Below are positions 33,018 through 41,931 of a stretch of DNA of 64,000 nt, in pieces. Position 1 is the first letter of the stretch. Each line of letters begins with the position of its first letter. The stretch comes from JBGAJN01 sp044224905 (GTDB lineage Bacteria > Verrucomicrobiota > Verrucomicrobiia > Limisphaerales > JBGAJN01), in assembly GCA_044224905.1 (NCBI GenBank), contig JBGAJN010000003.1, positions 248,001-312,000 on the forward strand, given 5' to 3'. The position numbers and the translations under genes are program-made. Under the pieces are notes generated by a model, which saw only the letters and a program-made list of their open reading frames with translations, had not been told where the DNA came from and did no database searches.

Positions 33018-35969
33018 ATGCAACGCTCTGCCCGTTCTCCTCTCACGATGATTCGTCTCGTCGCGCTCGTTCTGATTTCCTTCGCCACCACCTTCGCCGC
33101 GCTCGCTGCCACGGGGCCGATCCGTGTTCTCTACTTTGACGCTGCGGGCGGCGAGCAGACCGTTCTCGGGCCGTTGCACGACGCGATGCGCGAGCTGGGA
33201 CGCGACGCAATCTGGTTCGATTACGCGACGGGCCCCACACCCGGCGCGGAAGAGATCACCCGTTACGATGCCTTGGTAGTGCGCCCCAAAGCTGATGGTT
33301 TGCCTGCCGTGAACACCAGCATCAAGCTCCCGTCCGGCGCGGTCGTTGCCGTCGTGAAGGTGAACGAGAAGACGACGCCCGCGGAGTTGCGCAAGGAACT
33401 CGTCGCGGGTCTCAGCGTCGCGCGGAAAAGTGACTGGGAGAAATTCCTCGCGCAGCGCGAGCCCGAGAAGCGTGAAGCCAGCCCCACGGTGGCGAATTAT
33501 GAGAAGCGTCCGGAGCCCGTCACCTTCCAGCATCCGTTCAGCGTGAAAGGGAGCAAGGAACGCACGCAGGTGGCGGCGGACATGCATCTCGAGCTGTTCG
33601 CGAGCGAGCCGCAGATCGGGAAGCCAATCGCATTCGCTTGGGACGAGCGCGGGCGTTTGTGGGTCGCGGAGACGCGCGATTATCCGCACGACGTGAAGCC
33701 TGATGGCATGGGCAACGACCGCATTGTCATTTGCGAGGACACCGACGGCGACGGGCGCGCGGACAAGTTCACCGTGTTCGCCGATCACTTGAACATTCCC
33801 ACTGCGATCGTGTTCGCGAATGGTGGCGTGATCGTTTCCCAGTCGCCGCGCTTTCTTTTCCTGAAAGATTCCAACGGCGACGGCAAGGCCGACATTCGCG
33901 AGGAAATCATCACCGGCTGGGGTATTCGCGACACGCACGCGCAGGCGAACAACCTTCATTACGGTCTCGATAACTGGCTCTACGGCTGCGTCGGTTACTC
34001 GGGCTTCGATGGCACGGTGCGGGGTGTAGCCATGAAATTCGCGCAGGGCACCTATCGTTTCAAGGCCGACGGCTCGGCACTTCAGTTTCTGCACCAGTTC
34101 TCCAACAACTCCTGGGGCCACAGCGCGAACGATGCGGGCGATCAGTTCGGCGGCACGGCCAACAACGCGCCGATTTTCTTCGGCGGCATTCCGGCCTCCG
34201 TTGTGCCGAAAGGTGTGCGCGTGATGACCGCCAAGCGCATCAACGTTCAGGACAAGGCGCATCCCATCACGCCGAACTTCCGTCAGGTGGATGTCATGGG
34301 CGGATACACCGCGGCCGCCGGTAGCGCGTTCATTTCCTCGGCGAATCTCCCGCCGCGCATGCAGGGCAAGGCGATGGTTTGCGAACCGACGATGAAACTC
34401 ATCGCGCTCATGGACGTGCAGCCCGAAGGCGCGGGCTATGTGGCGAAGGACGGTTACAATCTGGTCGCGAGCAGCGATGAATGGATGTCGCCCGTGTTCG
34501 CCGAGGTCGGTCCCGACGGCGCGGTGTGGTTCGCTGACTGGCAGAATTTCATTATCCAACACAACCCTACGCCGAGCTTGGAGCGCGGTGGTTTCAAGGG
34601 CACGACTGGTGTCGGTGGTGCGCACGAAAATCCGCTGCGCGATCATGTGCGCGGCCGCATCTATCGCGTCGTGTGGGATAACGCGAAGAAGCCTGCCGTC
34701 ACTTCGCTCAAGGACGCCACCACGTCGCAACTCGTCGCTGCGCTCGGCAACGACACGCAGGTCTGGCGCCTCACCGCGCAACGTTTGCTCGTTGAAGGCA
34801 AGAAGACCGATGCGGCTCCCGCGCTGAAGCTAGCGGTGACGAACGCGGTCCCGGTGAATGCCATTCACGCCTTGTGGGCGCTCCACGGTCTCGGGCAGCT
34901 CGACGACGCTACGCATGTGGCGGCGTTGAAGTCGCGCGATTCCGCCGTGCGTCGCAATGCCGTCCGCGCGCTCGGCAGCGATGAGCACGCGCAGAAATTG
35001 TTCTTCAGTTCCGGCGTGATGAGCGACGCGAACTTGAACACCAAGCTCGCCGCATTCGTGAAGCTCGCCGAGTTTCCCACCACCAAGGACATCCAAACGC
35101 TCGTCGCGAGCATCGCGAAAAATCCGGCGAATCGCGCCGACGAGTGGCTCAACGACGCCGCGCGGATGCTGGCGAAAAAGCACAAGACCGAGCTCTTCAA
35201 GGAAGGCCCGAACCTGCTGCCAAATCCCGGCTTCGAGCTCGTTGGGAAGAATGGTTTGCCCGAGGGTTGGGCGCGCCGCGATTACGGCAAGCGCGATGGC
35301 AATGCCGGCGCCGACTGGAAAATCGTCAAGGGCGACGGACAATTTCATAGCGGCAAACTGGCCGTGCGCTGCATCACCCGCGACGACGCCGACACGAGCC
35401 TCCACGCCGACGTAACGTTGAAGCCCAACACGCAATACCGCCTCTCCGCGTGGATCAAGGTTCACGCGCTCAAGGGCAAGGCCAGCCTGAACGACCACAT
35501 CGGCCGCGCCGAAACCGACCGCGTTACCGCGAAGGAATCGGATTGGGTAGAAGTGGACACCGTTTTCAACAGCGGCAATCGCACCACCGCAAGCATCAAT
35601 CTTCTCCACGTGGCGAAGGGCGATAGCTATTACGACGACGTGAAGTTGTGCGAGGTTGTTGCCGTCGATGACGCGGTGAAACTCACTGCGGGGGACGTGA
35701 TGCGAGGTGAAAACATCGTCTTCAAGCACGCCGCTGCGTGCATTCTCTGTCACACGATCAAAGGGCAGGGCAGCACCGTCGGTCCCGTACTCGACGGCAT
35801 CGCCACGCGCGGCACTAAGGAATACATCCGCGAAAGTTTGCTCGATCCGAACAAGGTTCTCGCGAAAGGCTTCGAAAATCTCGGCATCTCGCCGATGCCC
35901 CCGATGGGTGACATATTCGGCCCGCAGGAACTCGAAGACATCCAAGCGTATTTGCAGACGCTGAAGTAG
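33018..35969 (+). CDS. Large exported PVC-type heme protein (TIGR02604-like) with C-terminal cytochrome c
   Basis: 983 residues with a signal peptide (about 1-30). Domains in order: a ThuA-like segment (about 35-130), a propeller-type membrane-bound dehydrogenase domain (about 185-560, IAFAWDERGRLWVAETRDYP and DSNGDGKADIR repeats), HEAT-like helical repeats (about 570-700), a carbohydrate-binding-like jelly roll (about 735-885, NPGFELVG) and a cytochrome c with CILCH near residue 912. Such proteins are abundant in Planctomycetes and Verrucomicrobia and are thought to oxidise carbohydrates; the substrate is unproven. It is 13 bases upstream of the GH31 reading frame, hence probably one operon. 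Confidence 0.85.
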   Translation: MQRSARSPLTMIRLVALVLISFATTFAALAATGPIRVLYFDAAGGEQTVLGPLHDAMRELGRDAIWFDYATGPTPGAEEITRYDALVVRPKADGLPAVNTSIKLPSGAVVAVVKVNEKTTPAELRKELVAGLSVARKSDWEKFLAQREPEKREASPTVANYEKRPEPVTFQHPFSVKGSKERTQVAADMHLELFASEPQIGKPIAFAWDERGRLWVAETRDYPHDVKPDGMGNDRIVICEDTDGDGRADKFTVFADHLNIPTAIVFANGGVIVSQSPRFLFLKDSNGDGKADIREEIITGWGIRDTHAQANNLHYGLDNWLYGCVGYSGFDGTVRGVAMKFAQGTYRFKADGSALQFLHQFSNNSWGHSANDAGDQFGGTANNAPIFFGGIPASVVPKGVRVMTAKRINVQDKAHPITPNFRQVDVMGGYTAAAGSAFISSANLPPRMQGKAMVCEPTMKLIALMDVQPEGAGYVAKDGYNLVASSDEWMSPVFAEVGPDGAVWFADWQNFIIQHNPTPSLERGGFKGTTGVGGAHENPLRDHVRGRIYRVVWDNAKKPAVTSLKDATTSQLVAALGNDTQVWRLTAQRLLVEGKKTDAAPALKLAVTNAVPVNAIHALWALHGLGQLDDATHVAALKSRDSAVRRNAVRALGSDEHAQKLFFSSGVMSDANLNTKLAAFVKLAEFPTTKDIQTLVASIAKNPANRADEWLNDAARMLAKKHKTELFKEGPNLLPNPGFELVGKNGLPEGWARRDYGKRDGNAGADWKIVKGDGQFHSGKLAVRCITRDDADTSLHADVTLKPNTQYRLSAWIKVHALKGKASLNDHIGRAETDRVTAKESDWVEVDTVFNSGNRTTASINLLHVAKGDSYYDDVKLCEVVAVDDAVKLTAGDVMRGENIVFKHAAACILCHTIKGQGSTVGPVLDGIATRGTKEYIRESLLDPNKVLAKGFENLGISPMPPMGDIFGPQELEDIQAYLQTLK

Positions 35970-36030
35970 TCGATAAGGCTGGGTGCTGATTCGCTTGCCG
36001 CACGGTGCAACCTCCGCAAAGCTGGCGCCC

Positions 36031-38067
36031 ATGCTGAAGCGTGACTTGGCGGGATCTTCTCCAGTTCGCGGATTGCGCGTAGTCAGGGCCGATGCGCAGA
36101 CGATCGAACTGCGGTCGGACCTAGCAGCACGGGTGCAGGTGACGGTTATCGCCGAGGACTTGTTCCGATTGCGCGTTACGCGTGGGCGCGCGTTTTCCTT
36201 GCGGCCGTCATGGGCGGTGAGCAAGACGGATTGGACCGCGACTCCCGTTCGGATTTCCACAACAGCGCAAAGTGTCGTGTTGAAGACCGTTGCTGGTTCG
36301 TTGCGACTAGGTTTGGCAGATGGCGCGTGGGAACTTCGCGACGCGGCGGCGCGGGTTTGCGTTTCCGGACGATCCAACTCGATCGGTTTCCGGAAAAGCG
36401 AAGCGAGCGTGAGTTGTTCATTGGTTGCCGGAGAAAAGATTTTTGGCCTCGGCGAGATGTCTGGACCGCTCGACAAACGCGGACTCGTCCGCGAGTTTTG
36501 GAACATCGACGTGCTTGGTCACGCGGCGTGCATCAGTCCGAGTCTGCGCAGTCTCTACGTTTCGATTCCATTCGGCATTTCCCTGCGTGACGGTCGTGCG
36601 GCGGGGCTCTTCTGGGACAATCCCGCGAAGCAAAGCTGGGACATCGGTCAGCGCTCGGCGAACGACTGGCGGATGACCGCGGCGAGCGGGGAGGTCGATC
36701 TGTATTTATTCGTTGGCCCGGAAGTCAGCCGTGTCGTCGAGCGCTACAGCGAATTGACCGGGCGCACGCCGCTGCCGCCGCGCTGGGCGCTCGGCTATCA
36801 CCAGTCGCGCTACAGTTACGGGAGTCGCGTCGAGGTGGAGCGGATTGCGCGCGAGTTTCGGCATCGGAAGATTCCGTGTGACGCGCTTTATCTCGACATC
36901 GACTGCATGAATGGCTATCGCGTGTTCACGTTTGGCAAAACGTTTCCGCGCGCGAAGCAGCTTCTCGCCAAGCTGCGTGGGCAAGGTTTCAAGGCGGTGA
37001 GCATCGTTGATCCTGGTGTGAAACGGGACCGACGTTTCGGCACGTACCAACGAGGCCTCGCTCTGAAGGCGTTCGTGAAAGCGCCGGACGGCAAAGGCAA
37101 TTTCGTCGGCAAGGTTTGGCCGGGGCAATGTTGCCTGCCCGACTTTTTGAACGCCCGCGTGCGCAAGTGGTGGGGCGCGGAGCAGTCGCGATTGCAGCGC
37201 CAGGGCATTGCCGGTTTTTGGAACGACATGAACGAGCCCGCGGTGTTCCATCGCCCGGGCAAGACGCTGCCGTTGAACTGTCCGCACGAGACGGATCACG
37301 GCCCGGATCGCCACGGCGAGGTTCACAACGTTTACGGAATGGAAATGGCGCGTGCCTCGCGCGAGGCGGCGCTCACGTGTCGACCTGAGGAGCGCCCGTT
37401 CGTCATCAGTCGCGCTGGATACGCGGGCATCCAGCGTTACGCGACCGTGTGGACAGGCGATAACAGCTCGACGTGGGAACACTTGGCGGAGTCCGTGCCG
37501 ATGCTGCTGAACTTGAGTCTTAGCGGCGTGGCCTTCTGCGGCGCCGACGTGGGCGGGTTCCTCGATAGTAGCAATGGCGAACTGCTCGCGCGCTGGACGC
37601 AGGTAGCCGCGTTCACGCCATTTTTCCGGAACCATTGCGACAAAGGCGGTGTCGCGCAGGAGCCGTGGGCGTTCGGGCCGGAGGTCGAAGCGATCTGCAA
37701 AAACTACATCGAATGGCGCTATCGATTGCTCCCGTATTTGGAACTGCTGTTTGCGGAAGCGAACGAGCACGGCACGCCGATCATGCGGCCGCTTTTCTAT
37801 CACTATCAAGACGACGCGATCGCCGCAGGTATCGGCGATCAGTTTTTACTCGGAAGGGATTTGTTGGTGGCGCCCGTTCTTCAGCAAGGCAGCGTGGCGC
37901 GCTGTGTTTATCTGCCCAAAGGAGAGTGGATGAATTTTTGGAATCGCCGTGAGCGCCATCGCGGCGGGAGGCACATTGTGGTTGCGGCTCCATTGGATAC
38001 GTGTCCGATCTTCGTACGCGCTGGAGTGACGATTCCCCTGGGGCCGGTGCGGCAGTTCATCGCTTAA
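36031..38067 (+). CDS. GH31 alpha-glucosidase
   Basis: 678 residues from ATG 36031; GTG 35983 is possible. The nucleophile is the Asp of GFWNDMNEP and the acid/base is likely the Asp of WTGDNSSTWEHL, both typical of GH31. The front has the beta-sandwich domain (about 60-230) and PLPPRWALGYHQSRYSYGS marks the start of the barrel. No signal peptide is seen, so cytoplasmic or non-classically exported. It hydrolyses alpha-linked glucose or a related sugar at the non-reducing end. Directly downstream of the large heme protein. Confidence 0.9.
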   Translation: MLKRDLAGSSPVRGLRVVRADAQTIELRSDLAARVQVTVIAEDLFRLRVTRGRAFSLRPSWAVSKTDWTATPVRISTTAQSVVLKTVAGSLRLGLADGAWELRDAAARVCVSGRSNSIGFRKSEASVSCSLVAGEKIFGLGEMSGPLDKRGLVREFWNIDVLGHAACISPSLRSLYVSIPFGISLRDGRAAGLFWDNPAKQSWDIGQRSANDWRMTAASGEVDLYLFVGPEVSRVVERYSELTGRTPLPPRWALGYHQSRYSYGSRVEVERIAREFRHRKIPCDALYLDIDCMNGYRVFTFGKTFPRAKQLLAKLRGQGFKAVSIVDPGVKRDRRFGTYQRGLALKAFVKAPDGKGNFVGKVWPGQCCLPDFLNARVRKWWGAEQSRLQRQGIAGFWNDMNEPAVFHRPGKTLPLNCPHETDHGPDRHGEVHNVYGMEMARASREAALTCRPEERPFVISRAGYAGIQRYATVWTGDNSSTWEHLAESVPMLLNLSLSGVAFCGADVGGFLDSSNGELLARWTQVAAFTPFFRNHCDKGGVAQEPWAFGPEVEAICKNYIEWRYRLLPYLELLFAEANEHGTPIMRPLFYHYQDDAIAAGIGDQFLLGRDLLVAPVLQQGSVARCVYLPKGEWMNFWNRRERHRGGRHIVVAAPLDTCPIFVRAGVTIPLGPVRQFIA

Positions 38068-38125
38068 GGGGACGCTTTGGAAAAATTCGTGGTCAACGCC
38101 TGCGTTTCCTGGCTAACCTTCGCGC

Positions 38126-38605
38126 ATGGATTCTTTGTTGAAATTGCTTCACGACAACGCCGCGCTGAAACCTGCGCAGCTCGCCGCCATGTTGAATCTT
38201 TCCGAGAGCGACGTTGTGGCGAAGATTCGCGCGTACGAGGCGAACCACATCATCCTTGGCTACCGCACCATCTTGAACGAAGAGAAGATCGGCGTGGACT
38301 TGGTCCGTGCGGTGATCGAAGTGAAAATCACGCCCGAGCGTGAGGGGGGATTCAACCGTCTCGCCGAACGCATCGCGAAGTACGACGAAGTGAAATCCTG
38401 CTACCTCATGTCCGGCGGCTACGACTTGCTGGTGATTGTGGAGGGCGACAACCTGCGCGAAGTGGCGACGTTCGTGTCGGAAAAGCTCGCGACGATTCAA
38501 GGTGTGGTTTCAACGGCCACGCATTTCATGCTCAAGCCCTACAAAGAACAGGGCGTCTTGATGAGCCGCGAGCGGAATGAAGAGCGGTTGGCGGTCACGC
38601 CGTGA
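38126..38605 (+). CDS. Lrp/AsnC-family regulator
   Basis: 159 residues. A winged HTH (about 1-55) with LNLSESDVVAKIRAYEANHII is followed by the AsnC/RAM effector domain (about 60-145) with the GGYDLLVIVEG segment and KPYKEQGV. It forms dimers and senses an amino acid or similar. The convergent class V aminotransferase gene lies across a palindromic repeat and may be a target, by analogy only. Confidence 0.88.
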   Translation: MDSLLKLLHDNAALKPAQLAAMLNLSESDVVAKIRAYEANHIILGYRTILNEEKIGVDLVRAVIEVKITPEREGGFNRLAERIAKYDEVKSCYLMSGGYDLLVIVEGDNLREVATFVSEKLATIQGVVSTATHFMLKPYKEQGVLMSRERNEERLAVTP

Positions 38606-38675
38606 CGTGCTGCCAGCGTCTCGCTGGCAGAATGGGGCGAGGGAGGTTTGGACTGCCGGCGGGATGCCGGCCGCT
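38605..38675. repeat. Palindromic intergenic repeat, copy B
   Basis: CTGCCAGCG-TCT-CGCTGGCAG (perfect 9-bp arms) is followed 20 bases on by GGACTGCCGGCGGGATGCCGGC, with a 6-bp GCCGGC stem. Layout and sequence match copy A at 32841-32930. It fills the gap between the convergent Lrp and aminotransferase genes and may serve as terminator for both. Confidence 0.8.
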
Positions 38676-38677
38676 GA

Positions 38678-39766
38678 TTACAACTTGGCCATCGCGTTGT
38701 CCAACGCGGCGTAGAGTTGGTTCATCGTTGCTTCCGTTTCATCGCCCATGTTGGAGATGCGGAAGGTGGTGCCTTTGATTTTTCCGTAGCCACCGTCGAT
38801 GAGGAAGCCTTGATCCTTCACGAGCTTCTGGAGCTTGGCGACGTCCACGGTGCGACCGCCGGGCTTGGCGCCGTTGTTGACGCAGGTGAGCGTGACGGAT
38901 TCGAAGCCGGGTTCGGGGAACAATGTGAAGCCATGCTTCGCCGCCCAGGCGCGCGTGAGCTTCGCGAGGTGCAGGTGGCGATGAAAACGGGCGTCGAGTC
39001 CTTCGGCGAAGAATTCGTCGAGCTTCGACGAGAGCGCGTAGATGTGACTGATGCTCGGCGTGCTCGGCGTCATGCTTTCTTTCGCGTTCTTCTCGAACTC
39101 CACGAAGTCGAAATAGTAACCGCGGTCTTTCATCGTGGCGGCTTTGTTCAACGCGGCCGGCGAGCAGGTGAAGACCGTAAGGCCGGGAGGAAGCGCGAAC
39201 GCCTTTTGCACACCGGCGAGGAGGACGTCGACGCGCAAGGCATCGAACTCGAGCTTCATCGCGGTGAGCGAGCTGACGCAGTCCACGATGAACATGACGT
39301 CGGGATACTTGTCCTTGAGCGCTGCGATCTGATAGAGCGGGCTCATGGTGCCGGTGGACGTCTCGTTGTGAATCAGCGTGAGCGCGTCGTATTCGCCGGT
39401 GGCGAGTTTGGCATCGATGTCTTCCGCGCGAATGGGTGAACCCCACGGGACTTGCAACGCATCGGCTTGTTTGCCGCAGCGCTTGGCGACGTCGAGCCAC
39501 TTGTCGGAGAAGGCGCCCTTCATGCAGCAGAGGACTTTTTTCGCGACGAGATTGCGCAACGCACCTTCCATGACGCCCCATGCGGAAGACGTACTCAGGT
39601 AAACGAGTTGGCGGGTATAGAGAAGGGATTGCAGCTGCGGCTGAATCTTCGCGTAGAGGTCTTTGAACCCCTGGCCGCGGTGGCCAACCATGGGAGAACA
39701 GAATGCCTTGAAGGTCTTCTCGCTTACTTCAACCGGCCCGGGGATGTGCAATTTAACGTGCGCCAT
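38678..39766 (-). CDS. Class V aminotransferase (serine/alanine-glyoxylate or SerC-like)
   Basis: 362 residues. The PLP lysine is K188 in LLAGVQKAFALPPG, and the substrate region begins IPGPVEVSEKTFKAFCSPMVGHRGQGF. This is the aminotransferase family that includes alanine-glyoxylate, serine-glyoxylate and some phosphoserine aminotransferases. The acceptor is not readable from sequence. Ends against repeat B, with the Lrp regulator gene convergent. Confidence 0.88.
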   Translation of the reverse strand: MAHVKLHIPGPVEVSEKTFKAFCSPMVGHRGQGFKDLYAKIQPQLQSLLYTRQLVYLSTSSAWGVMEGALRNLVAKKVLCCMKGAFSDKWLDVAKRCGKQADALQVPWGSPIRAEDIDAKLATGEYDALTLIHNETSTGTMSPLYQIAALKDKYPDVMFIVDCVSSLTAMKLEFDALRVDVLLAGVQKAFALPPGLTVFTCSPAALNKAATMKDRGYYFDFVEFEKNAKESMTPSTPSISHIYALSSKLDEFFAEGLDARFHRHLHLAKLTRAWAAKHGFTLFPEPGFESVTLTCVNNGAKPGGRTVDVAKLQKLVKDQGFLIDGGYGKIKGTTFRISNMGDETEATMNQLYAALDNAMAKL

Positions 39767-39929
39767 AAATCAGGCCGCAAACGGTTTCACAAGCGTGGGG
39801 CGAACGCAAGCGGAAGGTTTGAATTGAACTGAGGCTGGTGACATTTGTTTGGAAAGAGTTTCGAGTGCGAAAAATAATGGTTAGACGACTAAAGGCGATA
39901 AGCAATGTCGCCGATAGAGGATGTTAACT

Positions 39930-40286
39930 ATGAAAATGACCAGCACTCGCATTTCAAAATCGAACATTTCCGGCTTCACTCTTGTGGAGATTATGATCGT
40001 CGTGGCCATCATCGGCCTTCTCGCGGCCATAGCGATTCCGAACTTCGTCAAGGCGCGCACCACGGCGCAGAAAAACGGCTGCATAAACAATCTTCGTCAG
40101 ATGGACGGTGCCAAAGAGCAGTGGGCGCTTGAATTGAAGAAGGCGACTGGCGCGACGGTCGATACCTCGGCCGTGGTGGCTTACTTGAAAGGTAGTGCGT
40201 CGCCAGCATGTCCTTCTGCAGGGACCTATGCGTGGAACAACATCGGCACCACGCCAACCTGCACGATCAGCGGACACTCTTACTAA
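39930..40286 (+). CDS. Prepilin-like (pseudopilin) protein
   Basis: 118 residues from ATG 39930. A 15-residue leader (MKMTSTRISKSNISG) ends at the prepilin peptidase site before FTLVEIMIVVAIIGLL, with Glu at mature position 5. The C-terminal domain is short and has three Cys, and the end CPSAGTYAW...CTISGHSY is typical of the lone type II secretion/pilus-like proteins that are numerous in Verrucomicrobia. No secretion genes are nearby. A strong terminator follows. Confidence 0.9.
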   Translation: MKMTSTRISKSNISGFTLVEIMIVVAIIGLLAAIAIPNFVKARTTAQKNGCINNLRQMDGAKEQWALELKKATGATVDTSAVVAYLKGSASPACPSAGTYAWNNIGTTPTCTISGHSY

Positions 40287-40322
40287 TTTTCCGAAGATCT
40301 GGTTTTTCGCAGATCTCTGTAT

Positions 40323-40356
40323 CCGGGGGGCGGCTAACACCGCCCCCCGTTTTTTC
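40323..40356 (+). terminator. Strong GC-rich intrinsic terminator after the pseudopilin gene
   Basis: GGGGGGCGG (40325-40333), a CTAACA loop and CCGCCCCCC (40340-40348) are perfectly complementary and are followed by a TTTTTT run. Confidence 0.94.
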
Positions 40357-40394
40357 ATGGTCGTTGCGCGGCAGGCGCGTGTATGCTGCGGCGC

Positions 40395-40874
40395 ATGGTT
40401 CATGTAGGCATTGGTTACGATGTTCACCAACTGGTTGCGGGGCGAAAGCTCATTCTCGGTGGTGTGGAAATTCCCCACGACAAAGGTCTCGACGGGCATT
40501 CGGACGCGGACGTCTTGATGCACGCGATTTGTGATGCCGTGTTGGGGGCGATTGGGCTGGGCGACATCGGGCAGTTCTTCCCGAATACGGACCCGCGCTG
40601 GAAGGGCGTCGCGAGCAAAGTGTTTCTGCAGGAAGCCGCGCGTCAGGTGGCGTTTCATCAGGGAATGATCATCAACATTGACGCGACTTTGATCGCACAA
40701 CAGCCAAAGGTGATGCCGCATGCGGAGAAAATGAAGATGAACATTGCGGAGGCTTTGGGAATGAATTTCAAGAAACTCGGCATCAAAGCCACGACCAACG
40801 AGCACATGGGTTTCATTGGCCGGGGCGAAGGCATCGCGGCGATGGCGGTGGCCAGCATCGAACTTCCGGAATGA
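40395..40874 (+). CDS. ispF: 2-C-methyl-D-erythritol 2,4-cyclodiphosphate synthase
   Basis: 159 residues from ATG 40395 (ATG 40383 adds four residues). GIGYDVHQL carries the metal-binding Asp9 and His11, HSDADVLMHAICDAVLGA the second metal and substrate region, GDIGQFFP the family segment, and the end GRGEGIAAMAVA fits. It makes the cyclic intermediate of the MEP isoprenoid pathway. Its stop overlaps the Shine-Dalgarno-scale region of the next gene (one base gap), so they are cotranscribed. Confidence 0.96.
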   Translation: MVHVGIGYDVHQLVAGRKLILGGVEIPHDKGLDGHSDADVLMHAICDAVLGAIGLGDIGQFFPNTDPRWKGVASKVFLQEAARQVAFHQGMIINIDATLIAQQPKVMPHAEKMKMNIAEALGMNFKKLGIKATTNEHMGFIGRGEGIAAMAVASIELPE

Positions 40875-40875
40875 T

Positions 40876-41148
40876 ATGAGCGCCAAAGCTGAAATTGGTT
40901 GGTCACGCACGACGGCCGAGGGGCTGAAGATCGATGTTTACGCCCGGCATGTCGGGAAGCAGTGGAAGATTTTCTGGCGGGAACGCCGGTTCGATCAATG
41001 GCAGGAATACAAAAAGCCGCCGCTGGAAGACTGGTTGGAACTGCTCGATTCGGTGGAGCGCCGGATTGCGCGCTTGCTGTTGCGCCCGGAAGAGGGGCCG
41101 GCATTGCGAAAATTCATCAAGGAAAACTTCCCTGAAGCGGACGTTTGA
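40876..41148 (+). CDS. Small hypothetical protein between ispF and the C26 hydrolase
   Basis: 90 residues from ATG 40876. Charged and rich in aromatic residues, with WKIFWRERRFDQWQEY (about 29-44) and a helical C-terminus ending ENFPEADV. No motif I recognise. Reading frame, spacing of one base after ispF and two bases before the next start argue that it is a real member of the ispF-C26 cluster. Confidence 0.7.
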   Translation: MSAKAEIGWSRTTAEGLKIDVYARHVGKQWKIFWRERRFDQWQEYKKPPLEDWLELLDSVERRIARLLLRPEEGPALRKFIKENFPEADV

Positions 41149-41150
41149 GT

Positions 41151-41909
41151 ATGTCGCGAAAACCTCTGATCCTCGTCGTGCCCAGCACGCATCGCCGGGG
41201 CGTGGAGTTCTCCGATTTATCCATCAGCCTGTCTGACTGTTATACACGGGCAATAATTGCCGGTGGCGGGATTCCATTGGTCATGCCTTGCAATTCTCAA
41301 CGGGAATTCATCGCGGACTGTGTCTCAAGATGTGACGGCATCCTTTTGACCGGAGGGGACGATGTACACCTGAGACACTACTGTAAAAAAAACTTACCTC
41401 TCACACTCAAGAAAACGGTAACCGGTGTCGATGAACTCCGTGATGAGTTGGAATTGCGGCTGATCGAACATGTGTTCGCCAGCCGGAAACCGCTCCTCGC
41501 CATCTGCAGAGGGTTGCAGGTGCTGAATGTGGCGTTGGGTGGCACTTTAATCGTGGATATTCCACAACAAGTGCCAGGGGCGCTCGAACACCGCCGCAGC
41601 GACCGTAAAAATGATCCGGTCCACGAAGTCATCGTGACGCCGGGTTCACTTATGGCGCGAGTTGTCGGGCCGGAAGAATTGCCGGTCAACAGTTCGCATC
41701 ATCAGGCCGCGGGGCAAGTGGCCCCGTCGCTGAGAGTGACGGCGCGCAGTGCGGACGGTGTGGTGGAAGCGCTGGAGTTGACTCCGGCGCGCGCGAAGAA
41801 GCAGTGGTTGCTCGCCGTGCAATTCCATCCTGAACGGATGTTCGAACGGCATCCGCGATTATTGAAAATGTTCAAGGCCTTTACCGCGGCCTGTAAGCGC
41901 GGGCAGTGA
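41151..41909 (+). CDS. Class I amidotransferase-like hydrolase (peptidase C26, PuuD-like)
   Basis: 252 residues from ATG 41151; TTG 41145 is less likely. The nucleophile Cys119 is in LLAICRGLQVLN, the family nucleophile elbow, and His/Glu are in VQFHPERM. The family hydrolyses gamma-glutamyl-GABA or related gamma-glutamyl amides, freeing GABA or an amine. No polyamine genes are nearby, so the substrate is open. Followed at 22 bases by the NtrC-type regulator. Confidence 0.85.
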   Translation: MSRKPLILVVPSTHRRGVEFSDLSISLSDCYTRAIIAGGGIPLVMPCNSQREFIADCVSRCDGILLTGGDDVHLRHYCKKNLPLTLKKTVTGVDELRDELELRLIEHVFASRKPLLAICRGLQVLNVALGGTLIVDIPQQVPGALEHRRSDRKNDPVHEVIVTPGSLMARVVGPEELPVNSSHHQAAGQVAPSLRVTARSADGVVEALELTPARAKKQWLLAVQFHPERMFERHPRLLKMFKAFTAACKRGQ

Positions 41910-41931
41910 ACCGAAACTACGAACCGAAATT

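Noticed and set aside
32979..34781. Minus-strand frame of 600 residues, and another at 34830-36506 of 558 residues
   Set aside because: They run opposite the large heme protein and GH31 genes, whose motifs are certain; the antisense translations are basic, low in structure and lack motifs.
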